In this document: piece after piece, positions 20,266-33,800 of the stretch
Layout of the letters: each line of letters starts with the position of its first letter
Numbering within the stretch: position 1 is the first letter of the stretch
Origin: Mercurialis annua
Taxonomy: Eukaryota; Streptophyta; Magnoliopsida; Malpighiales; Euphorbiaceae
Length of the DNA: 64,000 nt
Direction of reading: 5' to 3'
Assembly: GCF_937616625.2 (NCBI RefSeq)
Contig: NC_065570.1
Coordinates: 68,475,665-68,539,664, forward strand
Position numbers and translations under genes: made by a program
The notes under the pieces: generated by a model
The model's database searches: none
The model's input: only the letters and a program-made list of their open reading frames with translations
Told to the model about the DNA's origin: nothing

Positions 20266-23061
20266 TCGGTATTTGCCTACGATGATAGAAGCGAAGCTAA
20301 CGACCGAGGAGTGCAGGCGTAGTAAGATGATGCATAAAAGTCAATATAATACTATAAACTCTGTTTTCTATTGCCCTCATCGGCCACAAACTCAAACCAT
20401 GGTCCATTTTCATTAATCTGATATCTTCATCTTCATGAGATGTAGTAGAAGTACTCTCACCACTTGTTGAATTGAAAGCAACATGACTAGTTGCTTGGGT
20501 ACTACAGCAATTATCTTCATATAGCGTTCCTATATAGTATATCTTTTATTCTTAATAACCAAATCAATCCAAACTTTTAGCGACAATTTTAATTATATCG
20601 GAACCTGTCAAATATATCAACTGCATCAGATTTTCATTTATTTGTTTCAATTGTAGACAATTAAAATAAAATAAACTCTAACGTTTGAATGGAATTGACT
20701 CTAATTGAATCAAAAAAATCAAATCGCCTATGATTGATATAATTGACATTCTTGCCGGCGTTTATATTTATTTAGTATTTAGAACTATATATGTGCGTTT
20801 TTTAGAATGAGACTATTATTTTAGAAGACGAAGTAATATACATTAAAATCATTTATCAAAAATTAAAATATAAAAATATTTAATTCTTGAAATGAACACA
20901 TACTTACTTAAGCGTCAACTAATCTCGAATTCATATAAATAATTATATCATTATTCTTCGTATATGTTTAGAAAAGAAACATTAAGACGCTAGGATGACC
21001 CTCCATAAAAATAGTATATCTCTTTTGTCCCTTTAAAAATATGTATTAGACTAATTTCGTTTGTAATTTCGTTTGTTATTTGCATACACTTTTGAATATG
21101 ATATTACAAGAATACCTTCATTTAATGAGGTGTTATGATATGATCGGTTTAGTCCACGAATGACGTGGTGGACTGAGTCTACCTAATAATTTCTCTTAAA
21201 AGAGAGTAAAAGAAACTAAAATTCAAAGTTAATACCTCCATTAAATAAGGGTAAGTGTGGTATGTTGTCATAAAATTACTCATTTTACATAGATTATTAA
21301 ATTTCTTAATATTTGTGTTTGTCCTAAACTGCCTATCAATTTAAGACGAAGGGAGTATTGGTACGATTGTTTATATTCACAGTGATTGAACTAAATGTAT
21401 AACTGTTAAGAGGAACCAAATGAATCTAGCATTCAGTTTGTGATTGAGCCAGTTAAACCAGCCAATTCGGTCTGGTTGAGTTTGCGAACTACTGATAGAT
21501 AACCACTTGTCAGTGTTATGTTAGAGTGTTTATTTTATGTATTGGTTGTACCATGTCATATTTATAATAAATTAATAAATATTTGTATAGAAAATATTTT
21601 AATTATTATTAATTTTTTCACATGACTAACACATCATTGGTTTATTGTACGAATGACATGACGTAATTGTTGCGTGCGATAATTTTTCGTGATGTTAATA
21701 CTCAAAGACTATTTCCCACATGGTTCAATCATACATAATAAATTAGATGAAAAATATAGTTGGAGTATGGGAATTGTATAATCATTTTCATTGAATCTCT
21801 AGTACTATAAAGGCTGTGGCCAGGGTTGAGGTGAAGTTTTTCCATATCTGGCAAAGGTTGGGTTGTTGATAAAGGGGATGGTGTTATTATTGACATTACT
21901 CACACAACCACCTCTATAATAATATTCTCCCAAAAAAATTCCTTAAAGACAAAATAATATTTCATATATAAAAAATAAAATTTTAAAGGATGAACTCTGT
22001 AATATACATTTCTACATTTTGAATTTTTTTATAAATATTAAATAATAATAATTGATTTTAGAAAAAAAATTATTTATTTCCTTAAGTTTCGACCCGATGA
22101 TTAAATAAACTTTCAACGTCCGGAAAAATTCAAATATACTCCTAACGTCTTAAAAAATGAACAATCAAACTCCCGATTTTAACAATCAGACCCCAACGTC
22201 TCATTTATGAGTCAAAATCGGGGCATGATTGCTTACTTTTTGAGATCCTATAGATAAATCTTAAAAACATAAATGATCATTTTTCATTTATTTGCGTTCA
22301 TTTTTGTCGTTTTCTTTATCTTATTTTCTTTTGCTGAATTGTTTTGTTTTTAAAAGATATGACAATGTTGACAATTATTAGGGATTAATCTCTTTGTTAA
22401 CAAAGGATTTATGTATAGTACTTATTAATAAAATATGCATATCAAAGAAACTATATTTTGTTCTCATTTTATTCTCTAAAAACACTTTGACCACATAAAA
22501 GTTTTCTTACAGTTTATTCATTGGCTACCATCAATAATATAAAAATTAATTATATTAATTGTTGATGGTAGCTAATATCAATTCTATTTTTAATTTTTTT
22601 AATTTTTTAATTGTTATTTTTTTTAATTATGATAAAAACTGAATTACTTCCATTTTTTAGTACGAAATTTAGTATAGAAGATTATCTATTGAGACGGCTC
22701 AACAATAAAAATAGAGTTATTTGGTCAAAATATAGATATGTTTTTTACGAAAGTTATATATATATATATATACACACACCAATGAGCTATAACTCAAATG
22801 AAAATTTTTTTTATTTTTTTTCATGTAAGTTTATTTCGTATTCTTTCATGAAAATTAAGAAGAGTTTTTTATCTTATTGTTATAGTTAAGTAATTATGTA
22901 TTTGAAATTTATAATTTATAATATGTTCTGCAAATAATATAACAATATCTTACTCAAATATCTCACTTTATACCGGGTCAACAAAAATAGTTATATCTTT
23001 TAGCTTTTGACAAAAAAAAATAGTTATATCTTAATATCTATAAACTAATGATATGTGTATG
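20266..23061. other. intergenic spacer with degraded MITEs
   Basis: No supported gene; the 92-codon frame at 22611-22889 is AT-driven low complexity. It holds a degenerate Stowaway (21020-21355), a copy of the 5782-type inverted repeat (about 22125-22245), a GGTTGAACC-like patch near 21440, and a TA/CA microsatellite at about 22757-22778. Confidence 0.6.
21020..21355. mobile_element. degenerate Stowaway-like MITE
   Basis: The right end reads GACGAAGGGAG followed by TA. The left end CTCTTTTGTCCC after TA is its imperfect inverted counterpart. It is 336 bp long and non-coding. The left terminus is diverged, so the call is moderate. Confidence 0.45.
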
Positions 23062-24002
23062 CAGTGGCGGAACCATAAATTTTTTTCAGCCCGGGCTAAA
23101 CAACATGCACTTATTAATATATAAATTCGTTTGTATAAGATTTATACTAATAAAAAACAAATAATAACTATTATAATAGATCTTTATATTAGTTTCGATC
23201 GCGGCGAGACAATTCAAATAATAAAATATTAGTCATTACTGTCATAAAAAATCCAAATAATAAAATTTATCAATTGTTTATCAACAAGATAAAATGACAA
23301 TAATTAAAAATATTATTGTATCTAAGTTTCTAACCATTTCTTTGGTTTTTCAAATATAAAAAAATAATGTTAATATAGCTATTCCACAATATTATACATT
23401 TGTAAACTAAATTAATTCACACAAATAATTTTTCTAAAAAAATAATACTTATTCAAATTTGGAGATTTTTTGATTTTGAAAGAGAATTTAAAATTAAAAA
23501 GATTAGATTGAAAGTTTTGGAAATTAAGTTAGAAATACTGGAAAATACATATAGAATATAAATTCATGGGTTTGGTTAAAGAATTGATGGAATTATTAAG
23601 AAATTGACAGAATTAAAAAGGGGTTGATTGGTTAATGGAATTGAAAAGAGAATCTAATTCTCTTAATTTAAACAGCACCAAGGGGCTAAACCTAAACGAC
23701 AGCGGTTAGCCCCTTTAATTTATTGTTTCCAAAGGCCAAACGATTTGTTTGGCGTTTAGAAAAAGTTTTTAAAATGGATCGGACGACATGTCGTTCGGTC
23801 CATTTAAAACCTAAAAAAAAAGAGACGTGTTGCATCTTCTTCATCTGTTTTTCATAGAACAACTATAGCAGCAGCCATGGCTGCTGTAAACAAAACCTTC
23901 CACAGTCCACTTTTCCGCCGGCTTCACCGGTCCCAGTCCTTCCACTTTCCGACGGCAGCTCGGGCTCGAGCCTACCCGAGCCTAAGGGTAGTTCCGCCCC
24001 TG
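23062..24002. mobile_element. non-autonomous hAT element, 941 bp
   Basis: The terminal repeats CAGTGGCGGAAC (left) and CAGGGGCGGAAC (right, inverted) differ by one base. They are flanked by the exact 8-bp direct repeat TGTGTATG (23054-23061 and 24003-24010), diagnostic for hAT. The left part is AT-rich. The right 350 bp is markedly GC-richer and includes an open frame (23877-24011). No transposase domain is visible, so mobilisation would need a transposase in trans. Confidence 0.88.
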
Positions 24003-24011
24003 TGTGTATGA
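23877..24011 (+). pseudogene. 44-codon open frame in hAT, possibly captured gene start
   Basis: An ATG in a strong plant initiation context (GCAGCCATGGCT) opens a 44-codon frame that runs through the right terminal repeat and stops just outside the element at 24009-24011. The predicted peptide starts MAAVNKTFHSPLFRRL and is rich in Arg, Ser, Phe and Ala with no acidic residue. That composition is typical of chloroplast or mitochondrial targeting leaders. The upstream sequence (AGAGACG...CATCTTCTTCATC) looks like a 5' leader. I infer capture of the 5' end of a host gene. A chance frame in GC-rich DNA is the alternative. Confidence 0.35.
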
Positions 24012-24344
24012 GGTTGGGGGTTTCACTCTCAACACTTACGGGCAGTATGCCTATTTAAAATATGTCTAATATTAATTCCCACTAACTCCACTAATAATTA
24101 GAGTAGGCTATCTTTCACAAAAAAAAATAAAATTAACGAAAATATAGTTAGTGTGAATGGATTAATTAAGTGCAGGCAAATACGACAATGGTAAAATATG
24201 GGCCAACAGATCAAGTTGGGATTTGATGCTATAGCACTATCCAATCCACTTGCATTCTTTCTCTAGTTTCTATTCCTTGTAGATTATTTAGAAATTAAAA
24301 TCATAATTTTGAATAATAAAATATTCATTTTCAGCCCTACTCTT

Positions 24345-24650
24345 TCATACATTTAAGATAAAACCTATCCTAATATCTTTGTATTTTTTTTTATATATTT
24401 TCATTTCTTTACTTGACCTACATACTTTTAAAAACAGTTTTATAAAATTATTTTATTAATAAAATTACGAAGGTGTAAGAGATCAAGTAAAATTGTTTTT
24501 AAAAGTATAGGGATCAAATAAATAAATAAAATTATTTATAAAATTATTTTCAAAATTATAGAGACCAAATAACGAAGCAAAAATATTTAGGGACGAAAAT
24601 AAAAAAATGAAAAATACAAAGACCTTAAGATAGGTTAAACCTAAATTTAA
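24345..24650. repeat. inverted-repeat MITE, unclassified
   Basis: AAAACCTATCCTAATATCTTTGTATTTT near the left edge is mirrored by AAAATACAAAGACCTTAAGATAGGTT near the right. A second complementary pair lies further in (ACTTTTAAAAACAG / TGTTTTTAAAAGT). It is about 300 bp and non-coding. No reliable target duplication was found. Confidence 0.55.
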
Positions 24651-27600
24651 TACATCTAACTTATTCTTTACACTTGTCTGAAACTATTGTTTGAGGCAAA
24701 ACAAAATAGTTTTAGAATTTTATTAATTACTAATTAGTTGATTTTTTTAGAATTTTATTCATTAATTAGTTGATTAATTTATCTTTTTTGTCAAACAACA
24801 AGTTTTTATTGATAAAAAAAAAATTGAAAGTCCAAAAATTACTGCTACGTCAAAAATATTTTTATAAATCTCAAATTAAATAGTCACTGACAAATCTCAT
24901 TTTTATTTAATTTAATTATAAATACCACATTGTCTGGTTAAATAATATTTTGAATTTTTTTTATTATATAGCTAGAAAATATATACTTGTATTTATACAT
25001 TATAAGTTTTAATGTAATAAAAATTATATTATCGAAGAGATGTTATTGTATCAATTTATCGTAAAGGGTTTTTATATTTTAGGTAAACTATGGAATTTTG
25101 AACTTTGAGTGTATTTTTGAAAAATTAAGTGCATTTCTTAATAGTTTTGTTGTTAACCCTAAATTGTAATCCAAACAATAGGTCTAATGGTTAAGAAAAC
25201 AAATCAGGATGTAGTTTAGAATTGGAATAAAAAAAACTTGCATTTCCATAGAATTCCGACCAGAGCGAACGCACGAGTCCGCCTGTGAGTGGTTCCACCG
25301 TTGATGCGTTTAATAGTTAATTTTTTAATATATAACATCACACTGGCATATTTAGGCATGATTCTCAACGATTTTCCAACAATAAATCTGTACTCCATCA
25401 GAGATACAATCCTAGAAAGAAGCTGATTAAAGCCATGCACAGCATTTGGGCAACATATTGCAGTCGTCAGGGTGTGCGTTTGCCATTGGGTTGGTGAACT
25501 GAATGAATTGGTGATGCATTAGCAACTGCATCATTTATTAGCAGCTGCGCTGGAATTGCAAGTTGCAGTCACCTTAATGCATTGTGGGGTTTCTTATTGA
25601 ATCTTCGTCGCTTTACATAACTGCTTACATCTTCTCATTTCCTCATTTATGAACATTTAATGAACAGTTGCTGAGTAACATCTCACCCAAACAAATTCTA
25701 ATTTGACGACTTAGAATAATGTTTTGAGTGTATAACATGTTTTTTTATTGATTTGGAAAATAATTCAATGTTGATTGGTTGTAGCAATTTGAACTTGATA
25801 TTGGATATTTTTCTAGCTTAATTATGGTGTTAGTCAAAAATTAATTAATTATTTACTAGAGTTAGTTCTTTTGGTAATTGACAAGTGACAATTAATGGCC
25901 GTTGCATATTAAAGGTGGAAAGATACAATTATAAGAGGCCAGCCTCTTTATTGTACGTACACCTTTCTTTCTTTCTTTCTTTTTCTAAAACTCTTGCATG
26001 ACCCTATTAAATTCTTCATTCAGTTCATAATATTTTTCGCATTTGAAAAAATATTTTAATTCATAATATTTATCACTTTATAATATTAAGAGAGCATTTA
26101 TTCTTAATTTTTTTTCAAATTTATCCTCATCAATAAATAACTTAATGAGACTAAAAGGATTAGTAAAATATAAAAAACACTAGTAATTAATATGGACAAT
26201 TTAATAAAAACGTATATAAATCAAAATATATCTATTACTTTCTTAATCAATGTAAAATAGTCAAATACAAAAAAATTATGGACCAAAAAAAGTAACAAAC
26301 TTTTTTTATTATTATTATTGTTATTTAAAATCCACTAATAAAATAGTATTTATTAATATCTATAAGTAAATAGAAATTAGTGGCTACATTAAATAGGGAT
26401 ATCGTAAGAAAAATACAAAAAAATTATAAAAATTTATAAATTAATTTTGTTTTGTTAAAATTGAAAAATTATGATAAATTGGACGATTCTATTAGAATGA
26501 AGGGAATATATTTATTCAATTTGCTATCCTGATTAGGTGTTAAAGTGGTTTAAGTAGGGTGTGCTAGTTTTTTTTCTCTAGCACAGTCCATTAAGATTTA
26601 GATTCCATATCTTAGCTAGCTTAGGAGCATCTCAATGCTAATGCTATTTCTAATGTTAAATTTAATATGAAAATAATAATAAAATGCTATAGTTAGTATA
26701 ATATTCTACTTTTTTTCCCGATGCAATATGTTAAAAGTAAGTGTTATAATTATTTAATATGATAATTATCTATTAATTTTATATTTGATAATTTCTAATT
26801 ATATATTTTAAAATTCTTTTAATGCAATCTATTTTTCTTCTTTGGCTTTTTAAAAATAAATATTAAGAGAATTTATGAATTGTATAAAAATAAATTATTT
26901 TATATATTTCTTATTTTATGGTGTATAATTATTAAAAAAATAATCGACCGAAATTGTAAAAAAGAAAACACAATTTAAAATAAAAAAAAGTAAAAAAATA
27001 TTAAAATAAAAATGCAAAAACAAAATCATAGTAAAATTCTAATTAATAATGAATTGCTTTTGCATACTATAATTTAGCATTAGATATAGCTAGTGTTAAA
27101 TTTGCACAAAATATAGCATATGCTAAATTTAGCACTAACGCACAAAATTTTAAGACTCAATGCTAAATTATAGCATTAGTACCTCATTTAAGCACTGCGG
27201 GGATGCTTTGATAGCTTAATTATAACTTAATTTATTAATTTGGTTAATTAAATGTTATGTTGAACATATATACAGTGTTAATTTGGTCCCTGAGAGTACA
27301 AAAGAGGCCTAATTAAACTTTAATATCCAATTCTAGTGCATTAGTTCATTCAATCTCAAATTGACGTATAAATCTCCATAATCAGTTCTGTTTTCATAAT
27401 TATATACACAATTTTATTTTATTTTTGACTAGTTTAGGATTATTATATTAACAGCAGCAATTATGGGATAGACAGGAGTATAAAAATAATAGTAATTGAT
27501 ATAGAGAATTTAATGGAGCACAACTGTTGAGAAAAGTATATTATAAACAACTTATAGTAGAAGAATAACAATAATAAAACAAGGATATTTAAACATGGAG

Positions 27601-27861
27601 GGTAAAAGTTTACCATTCTAATGGAGCACAACAGTTGAGAAACTTTTCCGCAATATAACCTTTAAAAAGATATATATACAAGAAAAGCCTGAATTTAACA
27701 TCCCAGGCTATGTCTAATTGAAGATTCACAGTTCATGATCAAATTTCAAAAGTTACATCGGGAGTTTTCACATCTGATCGCGTGAATACAGATTCAACAA
27801 CAGGTCAACCAGAGGTATAAACAGCGGAAGATGGGAGGCATAGCTACCTAGATCATATCGG
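24651..27861. other. intergenic spacer downstream of the RanBPM-like gene
   Basis: AT-rich, no supported gene. The less AT-rich patch at 25205-25620 has a 74-codon minus frame with no recognisable motif. A (CTTT)n microsatellite lies at about 25964-25984. A MITE-like unit occupies about 26624-27207 (GGAGCATCTCAATGC left, inverted GCACTGCGGGGATGCT right, with repeated TGCTAAATTTAG / TAGCATTAG words inside). The last 200 bp or so are probably the 3' UTR of the gene that follows. Confidence 0.55.
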
Positions 27862-30800
27862 TTAGCACTTGGTTTTCTTACTGCTATTAAGAACTCTATG
27901 CAAATGGAAAGCTTCACCTTGATCACCATTTAAGGACCTTCTCTCCAAACAACAAACAGTGAGCTGCCTGAGTAACCTCTCCAGGTACGAGCGTAAGCAG
28001 CCTTGGAAATTGCTCATATTCGGATTTGTAGACAAAATCATAGCATTTACAGTGTCCGCCACAATCTCACGCTGCGAGTCTTCAAGAAGATAGCCGACTG
28101 AGGATTCTTGTGGTTGTTCGTATGCCAGCAGAGCAACACAATCCTATGTAGAGAGAATTCCAATGATGGTTTAGTCTTTATGATACACCATCAAATTATA
28201 TAAGAATTTAATTGAAAATCACGCAAACGGGAAAAAGCCTAAGCAGTTGATTTTAACACCAGAGAAATCAAGAATAAAATTTTAAGGTCATTTATCTAAA
28301 CAGGCTATTAAAAGTTCTATTTTATTATATTCCACAATTGGATTTCTTACGTCTCGCGTAAAAAGATAACAATGTTCCGTACATTCTTAGTCTTATAGTT
28401 TTTCTTATACAGATTATAAGAAACAACAAAGAAGACAATGTAAACGGGCAGGATGTACACACTTCCCATCAAGCAGTATTTTCTCACATCGAAAATAGAT
28501 TGAAGAAATGGAATGCGTTTGATCTAAAAACTTAAATAATTCTTAAATCTAGATAAGTAATCCCGAGGCTTATCGTTCCTATGCATTTGATCTCAAGAAT
28601 GTCATTTCATATGCAGAAAATACATTTAGTGCTTGCCAAGAAAAAGCTGGACCTCTCCTCTAAGGATATCACAATTCAGATTTGCCCTCCTGAATTTTAT
28701 TAAAATTTATATTTCTGACACAAAAGATGCCATATAAATTGCAAATGTCAGTACCTGAACCAAATCATTAAACCCAGGCAACTCAAAGAACTTCGCCAAT
28801 TCGATCCTTCCATACTTGACAGCTTCCTCTAAAGCTCCACCCTACACAAATTACAATCAGTTGAAGATAAATAACCCTGTCAAACTATGCAGCCTGCCTG
28901 ATAAGACAATGTCATTCTTTGCGCTGCAGGTTATGGATAAGAATTTGACCAATAGAATAAACGATGCTAAGGCTTCAAAAGTTATGTCTTCAAACATTTG
29001 CAGACAGGTACTATGTTATCATAAAGACATAGGGAACATGTCCCTGCATAATTACATAAGTTTAGGCTGCTAAGATCAAATACACAGACATGCTGTAACC
29101 CAGCTTTCAGCAACATAAAAATCTGTCACAGTCGTCAAAAGCGTTCAGAGATTGGAGATGTCCCTTCCAACTAGAACAAAACTACCAAGAGCAAAGTAAA
29201 TAAGCATGAAAACATACCCGAACAAATTCAATAAACTTCTGACAGTGAAGCAGAAAGCACATAGCTGACCTTTCATCCTGCGTAACATAATAGTGGGAAT
29301 CACAACTCAAAAATCAATAGCATTGGCACAGCTTGGAGTTGGGGTCGAGAAAATATACATGTATAATTACATACAAGATCTTGCTAATTCTTATTATCAT
29401 TTATCATTAGAATGTCTTTTAAGACATCATCCGCATTGTAATAACAACAGCATCAACCTTTACATTAGAATATATATTATACAGATTGAATTTTAACATT
29501 TACTTAAAGGATGAGGCAAAAAATTACTTTCATGAGCCAAGAAAGATTTTACAATGCTTATCATATGATAGTAGAAAATAAAAGACAATACAAAATCTAA
29601 CTTAATGTGTTCACCTGCACAATCTGAGGATACCAATCATGAAGTTTACTGATTGCAGCATCAATATCCCCATTCCTGATTAGCTTCATTATCAAAGGAA
29701 ATGTCAGCAAAACTGAATCATACATTTGGATGCAAAAAAAGCAGATGGATATGAGAAAGAAGGGTGATTTACGGACAAGCGAGTTCTGTTAAGGCCACAG
29801 AAGAAAATTGTCAGTCTAATACATTTACTTTTGAAATGTACTTTTACCTTTATTTCCATGTTTTATTAATATTATTTAGGTAAATTATAAGGTAAATATT
29901 TTTAAATAGATCATTTAAATTTCAATAGCATTTAAATATAACATTAAAAATAAAAAAATGCCAAATTAAAAAAATTACTCACTCATTCCTAAAATTTTAC
30001 ATCAAAACCACAAGTCAACTAGTGTTATTAAATCCATATTAATTATGAATTATTACAAATAAGATGTCATGATATTTTAGTCAAAGACTGAATTGCCTTG
30101 AGATCACATCATTCAAGAAAAATATTGCAAAATAAATATGCTAAATGATACATACAAATATTTTAAAATGATTAATAAAATAAGAAATAAAAAGAAAGAT
30201 TGCTTTATATTATTAAAAACAATCATTTAGACTTTCTTTATTAATTGCCTGGAAAAAATTAATTCCAATGAGCCTAAAAGATAATAACAAATTAATGATT
30301 AAATCATAGTTGTTAAAAGCGCGCCTCTAAGGCACTAGAATAACGCATAGCGCAGGTGGTGCGCCTCAGAAACACCTGAGGCGACCACCTTCATCAAGGC
30401 GCGCTAAAGCGCTGAGGCGAGGTCTTCCAGGCAAAAAGCGCCAGCTGCATATGACCTAATTTCTGTTTGTATTTCTTAATTTTATTATTATGGGCTTTAA
30501 GAAAATAAAACATAAACAAAATAGTTAGTAAAATAAACCTTAAAATTATTAAAATAATACATTCAAAAGTTGTGACGGCTCTGACTGCTCAGAATCTTCT
30601 TCTTCTCTGATCAAGACAACTTTCAACAAAGAATCAACTTCAAGGTCATCCAAGCAAGCTTTATTGGACTTATTATTTTATTAGAAGCATATATTTAATT
30701 TTGGGGATAATTATTGTGTGTGTTATAGATATTTTAATTTTTTTTACATATATGCGCCGAGCTTCACTCAGGCGTGCACTTTTTTTGCGCCTTGCGCTTA

Positions 30801-33800
30801 AAGCGATATGGGACCCTTTGCGCTTCATGTGCGCCTTTAACAACTATGGACTAAATGATACGTATGTATCATTTGAAAGTTCAGGTGCTAAAAGAGTAAT
30901 TACCGCTGCAACTTAACAATTTCAGCTGTGGCTTTAACATCACCCAGAAGAGAAACACTAGTGACTAGGTTGCATTAAAATAATGAAAAATAAAATCCAC
31001 AACATAAGCTGAGATTATAGCAAGATGTCCAATGATACTATATTAGCATGAGAAAACAATCACAACTGAAGAAATTAATTCATCAAAAAGATAATATGTG
31101 GACATAATTACTACCTAATTTTCCCAATGGCAGTTCTGAATATACATATATTTAGACTTCCACTAAAATAGAGTATCATTCTCTATGACACGAACTACTG
31201 AACAGAATTCTCATGCCAAAGATTAAAATGAGAAATGAGAAGAAAATAAAAACACACTTCGAAAACATTATTATGGCGATATCAGCAACATGCTCATATA
31301 TAACATTTTACTAGCTTTAACTCAATCCACAGGTAATGAAGCTATACCACACACACCAACTGATGTGAATAACTAGTTTGAGGAAACACCCATGGTCAAA
31401 GCAATCATACCTGTCGAAGAGTTCTTCTCTGGTTTAACGCATACATAATGTCCCGTTCATCAAAGCCATTTTCTGAAACTACTTTTATAGGAGGAACAGT
31501 ACTTTGGCTAGCCAAGTCAAATGAATTAAGAGTCTCCTCATAGCCATAATGAAGCAAGTAGGAGCGCACAAGTCTGTCATAAAATACAAACAAATTATCT
31601 GCTAATAAGAACAAGAGATAAGCGTTACCAATAAAAACTAAAATTTTAGTTTGTCGATCATAGATAACTCAAGAGAAAATAAAAATTAGCAGTTATGTAG
31701 CACTGCTATGCCAAAAATGCATTAAAAGAATGTGAAACAATTGAATTTCAAATCATTTTAGAATACCAAATGACTACCATTCCAATAATCTTTTTTTCTT
31801 TCATTCCAAATAAACAAAAATTGGAAAGATAATATGATAAAATTCATCTCACTTCAATGCCAGATGATACGCTCTATAATTTTAGTTTAACGTATCTTAT
31901 CAAAACCTTGTGAGACTCCATGGAGTTCACGCAGCAGAGTAATCATTATTTGATGATGGTAAATGACAAAAAATTAAAACTCAATTTATAAAATCTTATT
32001 CCACAGTATGGATGGAAGTACGTATGCAAAAAAAAAAAACAAGAACAAAACCGCTAGAAAATTGTCTTCCTTTATAAAGTACTCCCTCCATCCCATTCTA
32101 ATTGACCAAATTTTCTATTTTGGGTGTCCCATTCTAATTGAAAACTTCTATTTATAGAATATTTTTCACACTACTTTTCTTCTTTTACCCTCATCAATTA
32201 ATGCATTTCAAAAGCATTTTTCTAAAAAGTGGTGAAGCATTTAATGTAATATGAGGATATTAAAGTAAAGTTACTAAAATTTCTTAAACAATGTGCAATG
32301 GAAATTTTCTCAATTAGAATGGGACAGAGGGAGTATATATTAGTCTGCAAAGAAACGTCTCAACGTAGTCTTATGTTCTAGATAAATAGTAGTCCAGACA
32401 TCAAACTGCTAAGGAGCATCACACACCTGCTCTAAGATCTAGACAAACTTCCTACTCCCTGCTTTTTTATAACCTTATCAAAAAAGGAAAAAAAATATCA
32501 GTGGCAAAGCAGACCAATGCCATCCAAGCATTTAAATGGTGAATTTCCAGCTCAAGTACTTCTTAAGAATCACTTGATTCTTGACTGCACTTAAATTGAA
32601 ATCCATATCCCAAAATTGATCCCAGTACGACACCACCTCAGTCTATCACTTTTTCATGCAAACCAAAATATGAGGGAGTTTCATACATAAAATTTGATAA
32701 GTAGTAACTTCAAATTTGAGAAAGGTCAAGATGGAAAAAATAGCCCATAAAAGACAGTCTTAAGATTGATTTCCTTGAAAATCAATTGCTACATAATTCT
32801 TTCACATGATTCATTACATTACTTTCAACCTAGAGGACAATATGTGTTTCATATAAAAAAGAATCAAAACGTCAAGAACTTACCCATAACTCACATTTGG
32901 TGGCAATGACATGTTCTCAATTTCTATCTGTTGTTTCATCCTTTCTTGTGCTTCGTATTCCTAATAAAAGAATTTAAAATGAAATTAAAAATCAATATTA
33001 ATAATGACGAGCTTAATTTTCAAAATTGTAATAACATCAGCATAAATAAAGGAATTAAATCCAACATGTTACTTTTGTCGACAAATATATAAAGGCATAA
33101 AAATAACCAAAGTAGCTTGGCGAAGAAATTATGCAAGCAGCCACATATTCCAACCAAGAAGTAACAGAATATGAAAGTAGACATGCATTTCAAGCCTTAA
33201 AAGACAGCACAAGCAACATCATATCCAATATCAGCTCTAGAAAATAAAGGACTTGATTTCAGATAAATTAAACATAAGGCTTTATACATCAATTGCCACA
33301 CAAAAAAGAATTTTATCTTACTCTCTTATCATAAATAGCTATAAGGTGCCAGTGCCACATAGAACATTCACAAGGTAAAAGGCTAATCAGCGATGAAATC
33401 TTGTGCAGCATGTAGCTATATATTAACTGAATTCCCTAGATTCAGTAATAATTTCATACCAGTTAACATGATTTTTCAAAAACACAAGACCACAAGACAA
33501 GACAAGTAAAAAGAGAAATTGATAGGACAACTTGCCTTAAGATCAAAAGCAAAATATTTTTGCCCAAAGTTGACTTCGATCCTGCCAGTTTGAAAAAAAA
33601 TACACACATTAATAGAATAGAATATCCACCAAAAAAGTACTATCCATGTAACTGCAAGAATTACATCCAGATAAATGTTAAATTGATTACTTATTATATC
33701 AACATAGAAACTAACTACTAATGAAGCAAAAAGACCTTGTCTCAAAATAGGATGAAAATTGTTATACAGCATAACCATGATAATCGACCTCCAATATATT

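Noticed and set aside
22611..22889. 92-codon frame
   Set aside because: Built from poly-T/A and a TA/CA microsatellite (YIYIYIHTP); no family similarity.
25216..25440. 74-codon minus-strand frame in a less AT-rich patch
   Set aside because: No recognisable domain and no continuation through plausible splice sites.
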